A DNA stretch of 10,453 nucleotides, from positions 1 through 10,453 of the forward strand of contig NZ_CALGRE010000046.1 in the NCBI RefSeq assembly GCF_937958975.1, written 5' to 3'. Both the position numbers and the translations under genes were made by a program. Each line of letters opens with the position of its first letter. Positions within the stretch are counted from its first letter, which is position 1. Shown here one piece after another: positions 1-8,097 of this stretch. The stretch is from an uncultured Eubacterium sp. Lineage in GTDB: Bacteria > Bacillota > Clostridia > Lachnospirales > Lachnospiraceae. Below the pieces are notes generated by a model. The model did no database searches. It worked only from the letters and a program-made list of their open reading frames with translations, and was not told the origin of the DNA.

Positions 1-3000
1 GCAGCCGCCGAAGTCGAGCAGATTGATATTTGTTTTCCATTGTAAGCATTTGTATTATCAACAATAGTAGCTTTGTCGACTGTAGCATCTGCTACCGAAT
101 ATATGACCGCATGTTCACTCTTATTAGCGCGTTCCCCAACTAACTCTACACCGGTATCTGTCTGTACTACCGTATTAATTGTACCATCTGCGTTGAATGT
201 TACTTTATCTACACAAACGCTCCTTAATTCTCCCTGATTGGAGATTGCCTGATTATGATAGAATAAGTACCATTCCCCTTTATATTCAACAATGGAACCA
301 TGGCTTGTATAGCTGCTGACAGAGTCTAAGACAATTCCTTTGTATTCCCAAGGCCCCAGTGGATTGTTACTTGTGGCATATCTTAACCGGTTGGCATTGT
401 TTAAGTTATCAGCGTACATCATGTAATAAACACCGTTTCGTTTGAATACCCATGAAGCTTCATGAAAATCATCGAGACCGGACATCTCTATAACATTTCC
501 TTCAATAGAAACCATGTCGTCTGCCAGTTTTGCTCCCACAGCTTTGCTTCCGCCTCCGATGTAAATATAGGATGTGCCATCATCGTCTGTGTATACACAA
601 GGGTCAATCAAAGGATAATTTGCGAGCCCTTCAATATATTTTCCTGTATCTTTAAAGTTCTTTGCAGGCTGACTGCTTGTGGCAACTCCAACTTTCCAAG
701 TATTATTCCAGTCTGTTCCACTTGGATGTGGATAGTAGAAATAGTATGTGCCATTCTTGTAAGCACAGTCAGGTGCCCACATAAATCCACCTTCAGGTTT
801 TCCCCAGCTTACATCCTCAGACGATAAAATTTCTCCTTCATCAATCCAGTCGACCATATTGTCGGAGGAGAATACATGATATCTGTCCATCAAATCACAT
901 CCTCTTGCCGGGTCCATATCATGTGAAGCATATACATAAATACGTCCATCTTCCCATACATGAGCGGAAGGGTCGGCTGTAAAAATGCTTGTGATAATAG
1001 GATTGCCGGAACAAATTGCATCTCCCGGTTTTATCGGATTATCAGGAATGTTTGTCTCTCCCGTATCTACTATGCCATTTGGCAGGTCATTTTCTTCTGA
1101 TGCATTGAAAGCATAAAATTCGTGAATGGACCAATAATTGCTCTTAGAACCTGTCTGTAAAATTCTTACATAACGGGAATTTTGCGTATTAAAGGTGATA
1201 ATTCCGCTTGAGCCTGTACCGGAAGCAATTGCATTTCCCCAGTTACTTCCGTCATTGCTTACATAGATTTCGTAAGCGGCAGGAGCATCCGTGGAACTGC
1301 TTGTTGCCGTATCAAGAATCAGTGTGTTAAATTGATATGGTTTTCCAAAATCTACAGTAAACCATTGACCGGAAACCTGTGAGCCGGATGTATCCCAGCG
1401 AGTATTGATATTAGAATCCAGTGCATTTTTTGCATTATTATTCATGTTAGAGGCAGTGGCAATCCATCCTGAGCGGGAAATATTGGATAAAATTCCGTTG
1501 GAAGAAAGCGTTGCATATGCACTTTGGTTGGTATTCCACTCTTTGAAAGCGGATGTGGAATTGTTTCTATTGTTGACAGTAGAACCGGATACTGCAATAT
1601 ATTGTTCACTGCCGGTATTTACAAATCCGCTGCCGTTTTGATTTAAGTTTGATGAAACGATATTTACATTACTTCCCGACATGTTGGCAAAGGTATTTTG
1701 CCCCGGATTCTGGAACTGCGCACCGTATAAATTCAAAGTAGTATGGGATAAAGGCTGTGCATTCATTCCATACGAGGCCTGTCCCCAGTAATCTGAGTTA
1801 TACAGATTAAGAGTCATACCTGAGTTTTTATCCAGATAATAATATGACGTATCGTCTGTGGCATTACTTAAGGCAACTACCTGTGAGTTATATAAATGAA
1901 AGGCAGCGTTTGTATCAGGGCCTGCATAAATGGAATTGCTTGAGCCGTCGATACCCATACCCATAGATGAGCCGGAAGGACCGCCATTTCCTTCATTTTC
2001 CAATACAAAGCCTCTTGCTGAGCCATAGTGGAAATCGTTGTATAAAATTTCGTTCTTACAGTCGCCCAGAATGAGAAAGTCTAAATATTTTAGTCCGTAA
2101 TTGTATAATGGAGCATTGCTTACACCGTTAGGCATATTAGAAAAGCTGCCAAATTTACTCTCGTTACCACAGGCATAGACAATGACATTAAACATTAAAT
2201 TAAATATTTTACCGTTTTCACAATTATTGCCAACTTTTACACCCACATTGAAGCAGTGACCACCCAGAAAATCTACATAATGGTTGTCACATCGATATGT
2301 AAATAAGTCCAGAGTTTTGTAGGAAGCTCTCACGGAGGAGTTGATAATATAAATATTTTCTCCCTGTCCCTGAATTGTATAAGGATATTCTGCCGGCATC
2401 CAAGAAGCATCACCGGAGAATACTTGTTCTGGATAATCAACGACAATACCGCGAAGTCCGGCATTGGCTTTTAAATTAATAAAACAGCTTCCGTTTGGAT
2501 TGTTTCTGTTCTCATATGCCTCTAAAATGGTTCCGGAACCATGAGGAACAGTCTGTAAATCAACATTTCCTCTAAGTTCAACGTTCAACGGAACAGTTAA
2601 ATGTCCTCTGACTTTGTACTTTCCATTAGGAATAAATACAATACCACCTCCGTCAGAAGCTGCCTGGTTTAGAGCTGCCTGTATGGCAGAAGTGTTATCA
2701 TTGGAAGAAGTGCTTGCATAGTATGGAGCTTTTGTCACATCATATAAAACACATCTCTTTGGAACATGAAAATCAAATGTAATTTCAGGAAAATCCTCAA
2801 CATTTGTTACCGCTGTTTTATCAGAAATAGAAATTTCATAGATGGAATTATTGGTGATTGTTCTTGTGTTTTTAAACTGACATCCCTGAATAATACCACG
2901 ACCGGATAAACCAAAATAAATTTGAGGTGCAAGATTATTGAAATTGCAGCTGTTTGCAGTAAGAGTACCGCCATTGATTGCAACTTGTCCTGAATTAACA

Positions 3001-3287
3001 GTAGATTTGTTAAATATTACCTTTGTATTAGATGTCGGAGAGACTCTCAGGGCATATTTGGATGCCGAAATTGTAGTATCGAAAAATTGTGCTACATCGG
3101 ATGTACCATCTCCAAAACTAATACCTGTTTCACAATTTGTCAGCTTTATCTTATCAAAAAGAATACCGACAGAGTTTGTTGCGTTAATCATAATACCCGT
3201 CTTACAATTACTGAAATTAAAATTGTAATGATGTCCGTTAGGAGTAGCATTATCACCTTCGGAAAGCGTTTTTTCGCAGTCGTAACC
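1..3287 (-). CDS. C-terminal part of interrupted secreted GH43 multidomain glycosidase (partial, downstream of in-frame TGA)
   Basis: This is the continuation, in the same frame, of the gene that starts at 4163. I translated the minus strand codon by codon from 3287 to the left edge and found no further stop. Numbering codons from 4163, it holds the rest of the first beta-helix, a second pectate-lyase-3-like module (about 472-530 onward, with DGGGIVFIPNGKYKVRG), an Asn/Ser-rich helix stretch to about 885, an F5/8C (discoidin, CBM32-like) domain at about 893-1020, and a GH43 five-bladed-propeller domain from about 1050. The GH43 triad is visible: base Asp1064 (FTADPSAH), pKa-tuning Asp1187 (YPLIDPCV) and acid Glu1235 (FHEASW). 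From about 1350 a CBM6-like domain begins (IYSVADAT, NTNAYNGK) and is cut by the edge. GH43 members act on arabinose- or xylose-containing polysaccharides; the substrate here cannot be read. The first start codon after the TGA is ATG at 3191, with no strong ribosome site and no signal peptide, so this part is probably not made or secreted alone. Confidence 0.85.
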
Positions 3288-3290
3288 TCA
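3288..3290 (-). other. In-frame TGA codon interrupting the GH43 multidomain gene
   Basis: Codon 292 of the long minus-strand frame is TGA. The frame is identical on both sides (DGYM, stop, GYDCEKTLSEGDN), so this is a single-codon interruption and not a frameshift. One base change from TGG, CGA, GGA, TTA or TCA would produce it. Every other gene in the window reads Trp as TGG, the GH43 gene itself does so many times, and no other internal TGA occurs, so a changed genetic code is not supported. Confidence 0.9.
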
Positions 3291-4163
3291 CATATAACCG
3301 TCAATGTCTATGTTACATGTGTACGACCAGTCGTTTCTTCTCATAACGATACCGGTTGCATACTCTTTCATATAAGAACCAAAAGAGGTTTTATTTGATG
3401 GAGCATTAGATAGTCCTGAGTTTGTCCAATAATCAGGTGAAAAGTGAACACCGTCAATTCGTCCGACATCAGCAATCTTGTCAATTTCAATTCCTTTATA
3501 GAGCGTTGTTCCATATAAATTATAGACAACAGGGGAAGCTCCGCCGTTATCATAATGAAACAGAATGCCAATGTAAGAATTTACAAGAGTGACGTTTTTG
3601 GTATTACAGTATTCGTTTCCAAAGTAGTTGTTGAGACCGTATCTTATAGTTGGTGCGTATGGTGTGATATTTTCGGAATCTTGTTCAGGATACCATATAG
3701 CCAAATCCATAAGACCGGTTTCCGGTGCCATTTCAATAAATGGTGTGCTTCGTTCATTGCCGTTTCTTCCGGCATAAGCCATGAGCAAAGTACCATCCGG
3801 AAGAGCCTTGTCCTTGGACGGCTTAGTCCAGTCACCTCTCAGCGTAACTCCTTTTGGAATTGTAAGATTTCCCTTGATAACGTATTTTCCACCCGGTACA
3901 TATAAAGTACCTCCGCCTAAGTCTCCTAATCTCGTTAATAATTTTTGGAAAATAGTTGTGTTGTCAGTAACTCCATCACTGACAGCACCGTAATCTTTTA
4001 CGTTATAGGAATAGATAAAAGTATCGGATTTATCAACTGTATATTTCAGTTTATAATCCGGAGCCTGGATATTGTTTATATCCGCGGCATAGACGCTTGC
4101 TGCCGGCAGGACAAACAGTGCCATAGCAAGCACAAGAAATAGAGCTTTGAATGTTTCCTTCAT
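3288..4163 (-). CDS. N-terminal fragment of secreted pectate-lyase-3/beta-helix GH43 multidomain protein, ended by in-frame TGA
   Basis: This 291-residue open frame starts at ATG 4163, with AGGGGGA (4172-4178) eight bases upstream deciding the start. Residues 1-26 are a signal peptide: Lys3, a Leu/Ala/Val-rich core and a VYA cleavage site, so export is expected. Residues about 53-112 match the start of the pectate-lyase-3 superfamily (YNVKDYGAVSDGVTDN, then GGGTLYVPGGKYVIKG and LRGDW), the first turns of a right-handed beta-helix. Later residues continue with repeated short beta strands. The frame stops at TGA 3288-3290 in the middle of the helix (after IDIDGYM), yet the same frame is open for another 1095 codons and carries the expected downstream modules. 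The fragment alone would lack most of its helix and all catalytic domains. Most likely a nonsense-mutated gene or a base-calling error. Confidence 0.85.
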   Translation of the reverse strand: MKETFKALFLVLAMALFVLPAASVYAADINNIQAPDYKLKYTVDKSDTFIYSYNVKDYGAVSDGVTDNTTIFQKLLTRLGDLGGGTLYVPGGKYVIKGNLTIPKGVTLRGDWTKPSKDKALPDGTLLMAYAGRNGNERSTPFIEMAPETGLMDLAIWYPEQDSENITPYAPTIRYGLNNYFGNEYCNTKNVTLVNSYIGILFHYDNGGASPVVYNLYGTTLYKGIEIDKIADVGRIDGVHFSPDYWTNSGLSNAPSNKTSFGSYMKEYATGIVMRRNDWSYTCNIDIDGYM

Positions 4164-4239
4164 TGCGTATATCCCCCTAAAATAAAATAGATTTGTCTGG
4201 CTGTATACTAAACCACTTTATACAACCATAACACTTATG

Positions 4240-4268
4240 AGTATAAGAAATTTTTATTAAAGTTGCAA
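4240..4268 (-). promoter_or_regulatory. Putative promoter of the secreted GH43 gene
   Basis: On the minus strand, TTGCAA (4268-4263) and TATACT (4245-4240) are separated by 17 bases. The leader would be about 70 bases, starting near 4233. A GTATA/TATAC inverted pair (4203-4207 and 4219-4223) lies within that leader and could be a regulator site or a weak hairpin. A second -35-like TTGACA (4291-4286) lacks a good -10 at the right distance. The promoter sits just beyond the stop of the upstream minus-strand gene, and I see no convincing terminator between them, so some readthrough is possible. Confidence 0.5.
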
Positions 4269-4304
4269 TAAAGAAAGCCTTTTTTTGTCAAAAATCTATA
4301 AAAA

Positions 4305-5057
4305 TTACATAAATTTTATGCTTCGGAGTTCTTCTTGGAGTTTGCCGGCATATTCGCTCAGTTCATTGTATTGTTCCATAATATGTTTTTTTGTGGATTG
4401 TAAATGAAATATCTCGTTATTTTTTTCATATAATAATTTTTGTGTCTCAATTAATTTATCACTTTTATTCGATAGAGCATTTTTTAACTGGTTAATATTT
4501 TCCTGTAAAACTTTTATATCACTGGAGCTATTTTGGTTTAATGTTGTAATTTTTCCGTTTTTGCTCAGGTAATAAAAATCATTTTTTAAAATAATATAGG
4601 TTTTTTGACCGGAATTGAATACATCAAAATCCTCGCTCTTTTCTATATCACGTTTTATGAGACAGGTTTGTTGTGGAGAAGAACACAGCAGATAGTATAT
4701 TTCGTAGTTATCTTTTTTGAGATTATGGCTACAGTAAAAAATATAGAGTTCATTTTCGCACATGATAGGTGAAACGTTAACAATATAACTATTACTTTCT
4801 TTGTTTTCCATAGGAATAGATAGAAATTCCATGAAATGATTGCCATTTAAAGACGCCAATTTTATTTTATTATCGGTGGATATATAATAAAGATATTTTT
4901 TGTTTCCCTCATATACATCAAAATCCTGTTTGACATCGTTAAATAAAACTCCTTTAGAATAAATATGTCCGCTCGAAGCAGTATACATATAGACATTTTC
5001 TTTATTCTGATATAGAATGATTGGCTGCCCGTTATCAAATGCAAGTATTTTATACAT
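4305..5057 (-). CDS. Uncharacterised protein with beta-rich N-terminus and C-terminal coiled coil
   Basis: I do not recognise this 250-residue protein. The start is ATG 5057, supported by GGAGG (5063-5067) five bases upstream; the stop is TAA. Residues 1-172 read as repeated beta-hairpin units, each with aromatic-rich strands and a polar turn (IILYQNKENVYMYT; YLYYISTDNKIKLASL; ELYIFYCSH; FYYLSKNGKITTL), suggesting a partial beta-propeller or similar sheet fold. Residues about 180-247 are a Lys/Glu/Asn-rich heptad-like helix (VLQENINQLKNALSNKSD onward), a probable coiled coil. There is no signal peptide or membrane segment, so it should be cytoplasmic. Four cysteines (100, 109, 125, 132) cluster in the middle. 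It is divergent from glyA and lies upstream of the GH43 gene on the same strand, but neither neighbour explains it. A structural or scaffold role is possible; no function can be assigned. Confidence 0.8.
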   Translation of the reverse strand: MYKILAFDNGQPIILYQNKENVYMYTASSGHIYSKGVLFNDVKQDFDVYEGNKKYLYYISTDNKIKLASLNGNHFMEFLSIPMENKESNSYIVNVSPIMCENELYIFYCSHNLKKDNYEIYYLLCSSPQQTCLIKRDIEKSEDFDVFNSGQKTYIILKNDFYYLSKNGKITTLNQNSSSDIKVLQENINQLKNALSNKSDKLIETQKLLYEKNNEIFHLQSTKKHIMEQYNELSEYAGKLQEELRSIKFM

Positions 5058-5144
5058 AAAAACCTCCGTCCCGTTTTTTAAAAATTTACTTTCTAATATA
5101 TTTTTTTATAAAAAAGAATAGAACAAATAAAAGAAATAATTTTT

Positions 5145-5186
5145 TTGAAAAAATTCATTTTAAAATGTCTTATGATATGGTAAAGT
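5145..5186 (+). promoter_or_regulatory. Probable glyA promoter region (elements ambiguous)
   Basis: Upstream of glyA are TTGAAA (5145-5150), TATGAT (5171-5176) and TGG-TAAAGT (5178-5186), the last resembling an extended -10. No pair has ideal spacing: TTGAAA to TATGAT is 20 bases. The 12-bp perfect palindrome CATTTTAAAATG (5156-5167) lies between the elements. The divergent minus-strand gene must also be read from this extremely AT-rich interval (5068-5160), but I could not choose a promoter for it. Confidence 0.3.
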
Positions 5187-5201
5187 AATATAGGAAAAAT
5201 T

Positions 5202-5216
5202 CGGTTGCATTAACCG
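5202..5216 (+). promoter_or_regulatory. Small inverted repeat in glyA leader
   Basis: CGGTT (5202-5206) and AACCG (5212-5216) flank a five-base loop, ending 16 bases before the glyA GGAGG. It would lie in the 5' leader if transcription starts near 5193. It is too short to call a known regulatory RNA; it may be an operator half-pair or a small hairpin. Confidence 0.3.
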
Positions 5217-5244
5217 TTAGATATATTAAAGTGGAGGTACATAT

Positions 5245-6486
5245 ATGTTTTCATTTGATGAAGTAAAAAATGCAGATGCAGAAGTTTTTGCTGCAATGGA
5301 AGATGAGATGGGAAGACAGCGTTCACATCTGGAACTGATTGCATCAGAAAATTTGGTGAGTAAGGGTGTTATGGCGGCTATGGGCAGTCATCTCACAAAT
5401 AAATATGCGGAAGGATATCCGGGAAAGAGATATTACGGTGGATGTGAGTATGTTGACGTAGTGGAACAGCTTGCAATTGACAGGGCAAAGGAACTGTTTG
5501 GCTGCACTTATGCAAATGTTCAGCCACATTCGGGGGCACAGGCAAATATGGCAGTATTTTTTGCACTGGTGAAACCGGGTGATACTGTAATGGGAATGAG
5601 CCTTGATGCCGGTGGACATTTGACACACGGTTCACCTGTAAATATGTCGGGTACATATTTTAATATCGTATCTTACGGTGTAAATGATGACGGATTTATC
5701 GACTATGATAAGGTGAGAGAAATTGCTATAGCCAATCAACCAAAGCTTATTGTTGCCGGAGCAAGTGCATATCCAAGAAAGATTGATTTTAAGAAATTCA
5801 GAGAAATTGCAGATGAGGTTGGCGCTTATCTTATGGTTGATATGGCGCACATTGCCGGTCTTGTGGCAGGAGGACAGCATATGAGTCCAATCCCTTATGC
5901 GCATGTTACAACGACAACAACTCATAAGACTTTGAGAGGACCGAGAGGTGGTCTTATTCTTTCAAGTCAGGAATTTGCTTTGGAACACAAATTAAATAAA
6001 GCTGTTTTTCCGGGGATTCAGGGAGGTCCTTTAATGCATGTAATTGCAGCTAAGGCAGTATGTTTTAAAGAAGCATTATCAGATGAATTTAAACAATATG
6101 CAAAGGATATCGTTGACAATGCACAGGCATTGGCAAAGGGACTGACAGACAGAGGATTTGACCTTGTATCAGGTGGAACAGACAATCATCTGATGTTAGT
6201 AGACCTCAGAAGTAAAAACATTACAGGTAAGGAGTTTGAGATTGCTCTTGATGCGGCAAATATTACATGTAATAAAAATGCTATTCCAAACGACCCTCAG
6301 AAACCTGGAATTACAAGTGGTGTAAGAATCGGAACACCTGCTGTAACTACGAGAGGATTAAAGACAGAGGATATGGATGTTATTGCTGAGTGCATGGCAG
6401 ACATCGCGGATGACTTAAACGGAAATTGTGAGTCCGTAAAGGCAAAGGTTAAAACATTGACAGATAAATATCCGTTGTATGAATAA
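5245..6486 (+). CDS. glyA: Serine hydroxymethyltransferase
   Basis: This 413-residue protein matches the PLP-dependent serine hydroxymethyltransferase family along its whole length (E. coli GlyA is 417). It interconverts serine and glycine with transfer of a one-carbon unit to tetrahydrofolate, in the cytoplasm. Visible motifs are LELIASEN (29-36), the NKYAEGYPGKRYYGG substrate segment, QPHSGAQANMAV, the PLP-pocket VDMAHIAGLV, and VTTTTTHKTLRGPRGG with the Schiff-base Lys228. The start is set by GGAGG (5233-5237), seven bases before the ATG. The stop is TAA with no terminator after it, and the next gene begins 29 bases later, so the two are probably co-transcribed. Nothing is missing or odd. 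Confidence 0.97.
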   Translation: MFSFDEVKNADAEVFAAMEDEMGRQRSHLELIASENLVSKGVMAAMGSHLTNKYAEGYPGKRYYGGCEYVDVVEQLAIDRAKELFGCTYANVQPHSGAQANMAVFFALVKPGDTVMGMSLDAGGHLTHGSPVNMSGTYFNIVSYGVNDDGFIDYDKVREIAIANQPKLIVAGASAYPRKIDFKKFREIADEVGAYLMVDMAHIAGLVAGGQHMSPIPYAHVTTTTTHKTLRGPRGGLILSSQEFALEHKLNKAVFPGIQGGPLMHVIAAKAVCFKEALSDEFKQYAKDIVDNAQALAKGLTDRGFDLVSGGTDNHLMLVDLRSKNITGKEFEIALDAANITCNKNAIPNDPQKPGITSGVRIGTPAVTTRGLKTEDMDVIAECMADIADDLNGNCESVKAKVKTLTDKYPLYE

Positions 6487-6515
6487 AAAAAATAAATCTG
6501 GAAATTATTACATAT

Positions 6516-6923
6516 ATGAAGAGTGTAATAAATAAAGATTTTATAAAATGTGGTATTACAGGCTGGTGTATGGAAGTGCTCTTTACATCAGCCTCTTGCA
6601 TTAAAAAGAAAGATTACAAACTGATAGGTCAGACTTCTATATGGATGTTTCCGATTTATGGAATGGCGGCAGTGATAAAACCTATTAGTTGTAAGTTAAA
6701 AAAGCATAACAGAAGGACAATAGAGCGCGGACTCATATATACGGCAGGAATATATGCTACAGAGTATGCTACAGGGACCTTATTAAAAAAGAAAGACAGA
6801 TGTCCTTGGGATTACAGTAAGAGTAAGTATCATGTCAATGGTGTGATTCGTTTGGACTATGCACCTTTATGGTTTATTGTGGGATTAATGTATGAGAAAA
6901 TGCTTAGCAGAAAAAGTTATTAG
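6516..6923 (+). CDS. Small membrane protein, putative ABC transporter type IV (CmpB-like, PF06541) family
   Basis: This 135-residue protein carries the hallmarks of the family annotated as putative ABC-transporter type IV (CmpB): GWCMEVLFTS near the N-terminus, SIWMFPIYGMAAVI, EYATGTLL, the CPWDYS box (96-101), and NGVIRLDYAPLWFIVGL near the C-terminus. Hydrophobic stretches at about 37-58, 70-90 and 112-128 suggest a short integral membrane protein. Basic patches lie between them (KLKKHNRR, KKKDR). The role of this family is not established; the name ABC permease is nominal, and no ATPase gene is nearby. The ribosome site is weak (CTGGA at 6498-6502, 13 bases before ATG), so translation may depend on glyA, 29 bases upstream, or the true start may differ. 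The family often carries more membrane segments, so this is a compact version. The stop is TAG. Confidence 0.75.
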   Translation: MKSVINKDFIKCGITGWCMEVLFTSASCIKKKDYKLIGQTSIWMFPIYGMAAVIKPISCKLKKHNRRTIERGLIYTAGIYATEYATGTLLKKKDRCPWDYSKSKYHVNGVIRLDYAPLWFIVGLMYEKMLSRKSY

Positions 6924-6932
6924 AATGAATTT

Positions 6933-6970
6933 GCTAAAAAAAACAGGTGTAAAACACCTGTTTTTTTAGC
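6933..6970. terminator. Bidirectional terminator between the glyA operon and aroC
   Basis: CAGGTGT (6944-6950) pairs with ACACCTG (6954-6960) around an AAA loop, with A8 on the left and T7 on the right, and an outer GCT/AGC (6933-6935 and 6968-6970) extends the symmetry. It gives a stem followed by a U-tract in both directions, so it can serve both converging transcripts. The TAA stop of aroC (6966-6968) lies inside the outer arm. Confidence 0.9.
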
Positions 6971-8063
6971 GATAAAAATCTTTAATCTTATCTATTCTGG
7001 ATGTCATTGCAGTAAAAAGCATATCTACCAGTGTAATACTTGTCATTGCCTCTACAACAACTACGGCTCTTGGAACAATAATCGGGTCGTGACGTCCTTT
7101 GATATTGATATCAATATTCTCACCGGATTTGTTTATGGTCTTTTGTGTTTGTGCAATGGACGGGGTAGGTTTGACAGCAGCTCTCAGAATGATAGGAGAG
7201 CCATCGCTGATACCACCCATAATTCCTCCGGCATGATTTGATGTTTTATGAATCAAACCGTCTGTGATTGTAAACCCATCATTGTCAGCAGAACCGGTCA
7301 TGGCTGCCACTTTGAAACCGTCACCAATTTCCAATCCTTTGACTGCTCCGATAGACATTATTGCTTTTGCTAAATTCGCATCAAGTTTTTCAAATACCGG
7401 TTCGCCGATACCGGTCGGCATACCTTCGATGATACATTCAATGATACCGCCGCAGGAATCCATTTCAGCCATTTTTTCTTTCAGCATGTCGGCAGCTTTG
7501 CCGGCAGCATCGATATCCGGCATATACATTGGATTTTTTGTTATTTCAGTTTTATCAAAATTATCATAATTAATTTCGATATTGCCAATAGATTTAGAGT
7601 AGGTCGTGATTTCTATGCCAAGTGCATTTAGAATTTTTGAAGCAATCGCGCCGGCAGCTACACGTCCTATAGTTTCACGCCCGGAAGAGCGTCCGCCGCC
7701 TCTGTAATCCCTGAAACCATATTTTTCATCAAATGTGTAATCAGCATGTCCCGGTCTGTAGTAGGATGCAATCTGGCTATAATCAGCGGAATGATGGTCT
7801 TTATTGTGGACAATCATTGAAATAGGAGTACCGGTTGTTTTTCCCTCAAAAATACCGGATAATATTTCGACTTTGTCATCTTCGCTTCTCTGTGTCGTGT
7901 ATTTTGACTGTCCGGGTTTTCTTCTATTTAAAAAGGTTTGGATGTCCTCCTCGCATAAATCGATTCCGGCAGGGCATCCATCTACAACAACGCCCAATGC
8001 TTTGCCGTGAGATTCCCCCCAGGTTGTAATTTTAAAAATATTGCCATATGTTGAACCAGCCAT
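6966..8063 (-). CDS. aroC: Chorismate synthase
   Basis: This 365-residue protein is chorismate synthase, the last shikimate-pathway enzyme. It converts 5-enolpyruvylshikimate-3-phosphate to chorismate using reduced FMN. Motifs seen: WGESHG (15-20, with His19), RRKPGQSKYTTQR (47-59), SGIFEGKTTGTPI, RPGHADYTFDEKYG (103-116, with His106), and GGGRSSGRETIGRVAAGAIA (122-141). I place the start at ATG 8063 because AGGAGG (8069-8074) lies five bases upstream and MAGSTYGNIF is the normal N-terminus. A longer frame from TTG 8129 adds 22 residues, but it lacks a ribosome site and runs through the hairpin-rich leader. The gene is monocistronic, convergent with the glyA operon, and has its own promoter and a structured leader. 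Confidence 0.96.
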   Translation of the reverse strand: MAGSTYGNIFKITTWGESHGKALGVVVDGCPAGIDLCEEDIQTFLNRRKPGQSKYTTQRSEDDKVEILSGIFEGKTTGTPISMIVHNKDHHSADYSQIASYYRPGHADYTFDEKYGFRDYRGGGRSSGRETIGRVAAGAIASKILNALGIEITTYSKSIGNIEINYDNFDKTEITKNPMYMPDIDAAGKAADMLKEKMAEMDSCGGIIECIIEGMPTGIGEPVFEKLDANLAKAIMSIGAVKGLEIGDGFKVAAMTGSADNDGFTITDGLIHKTSNHAGGIMGGISDGSPIILRAAVKPTPSIAQTQKTINKSGENIDINIKGRHDPIIVPRAVVVVEAMTSITLVDMLFTAMTSRIDKIKDFYR

Positions 8064-8097
8064 AGCAGCCTCCTTATTTTTTGTATAAGTGACGGCG

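Noticed and set aside
462..827. Plus-strand open frame within the GH43 gene (and similar ones at 1405-1641, 2938-3228 and 3555-3905)
   Set aside because: They lie opposite a long frame with clear domain matches, show no family motifs and have no ribosome sites.
3240..3290. Selenocysteine at the in-frame TGA
   Set aside because: Downstream bases offer only a tiny GCG/CGC hairpin, not a bacterial SECIS of normal size and position, and a beta-helix turn in a secreted glycosidase is not a redox site.
4261..4304. Terminator between the uncharacterised gene and the GH43 gene
   Set aside because: Only a four-pair AAAG/CTTT hairpin without a clean U-run is present, too weak to call.
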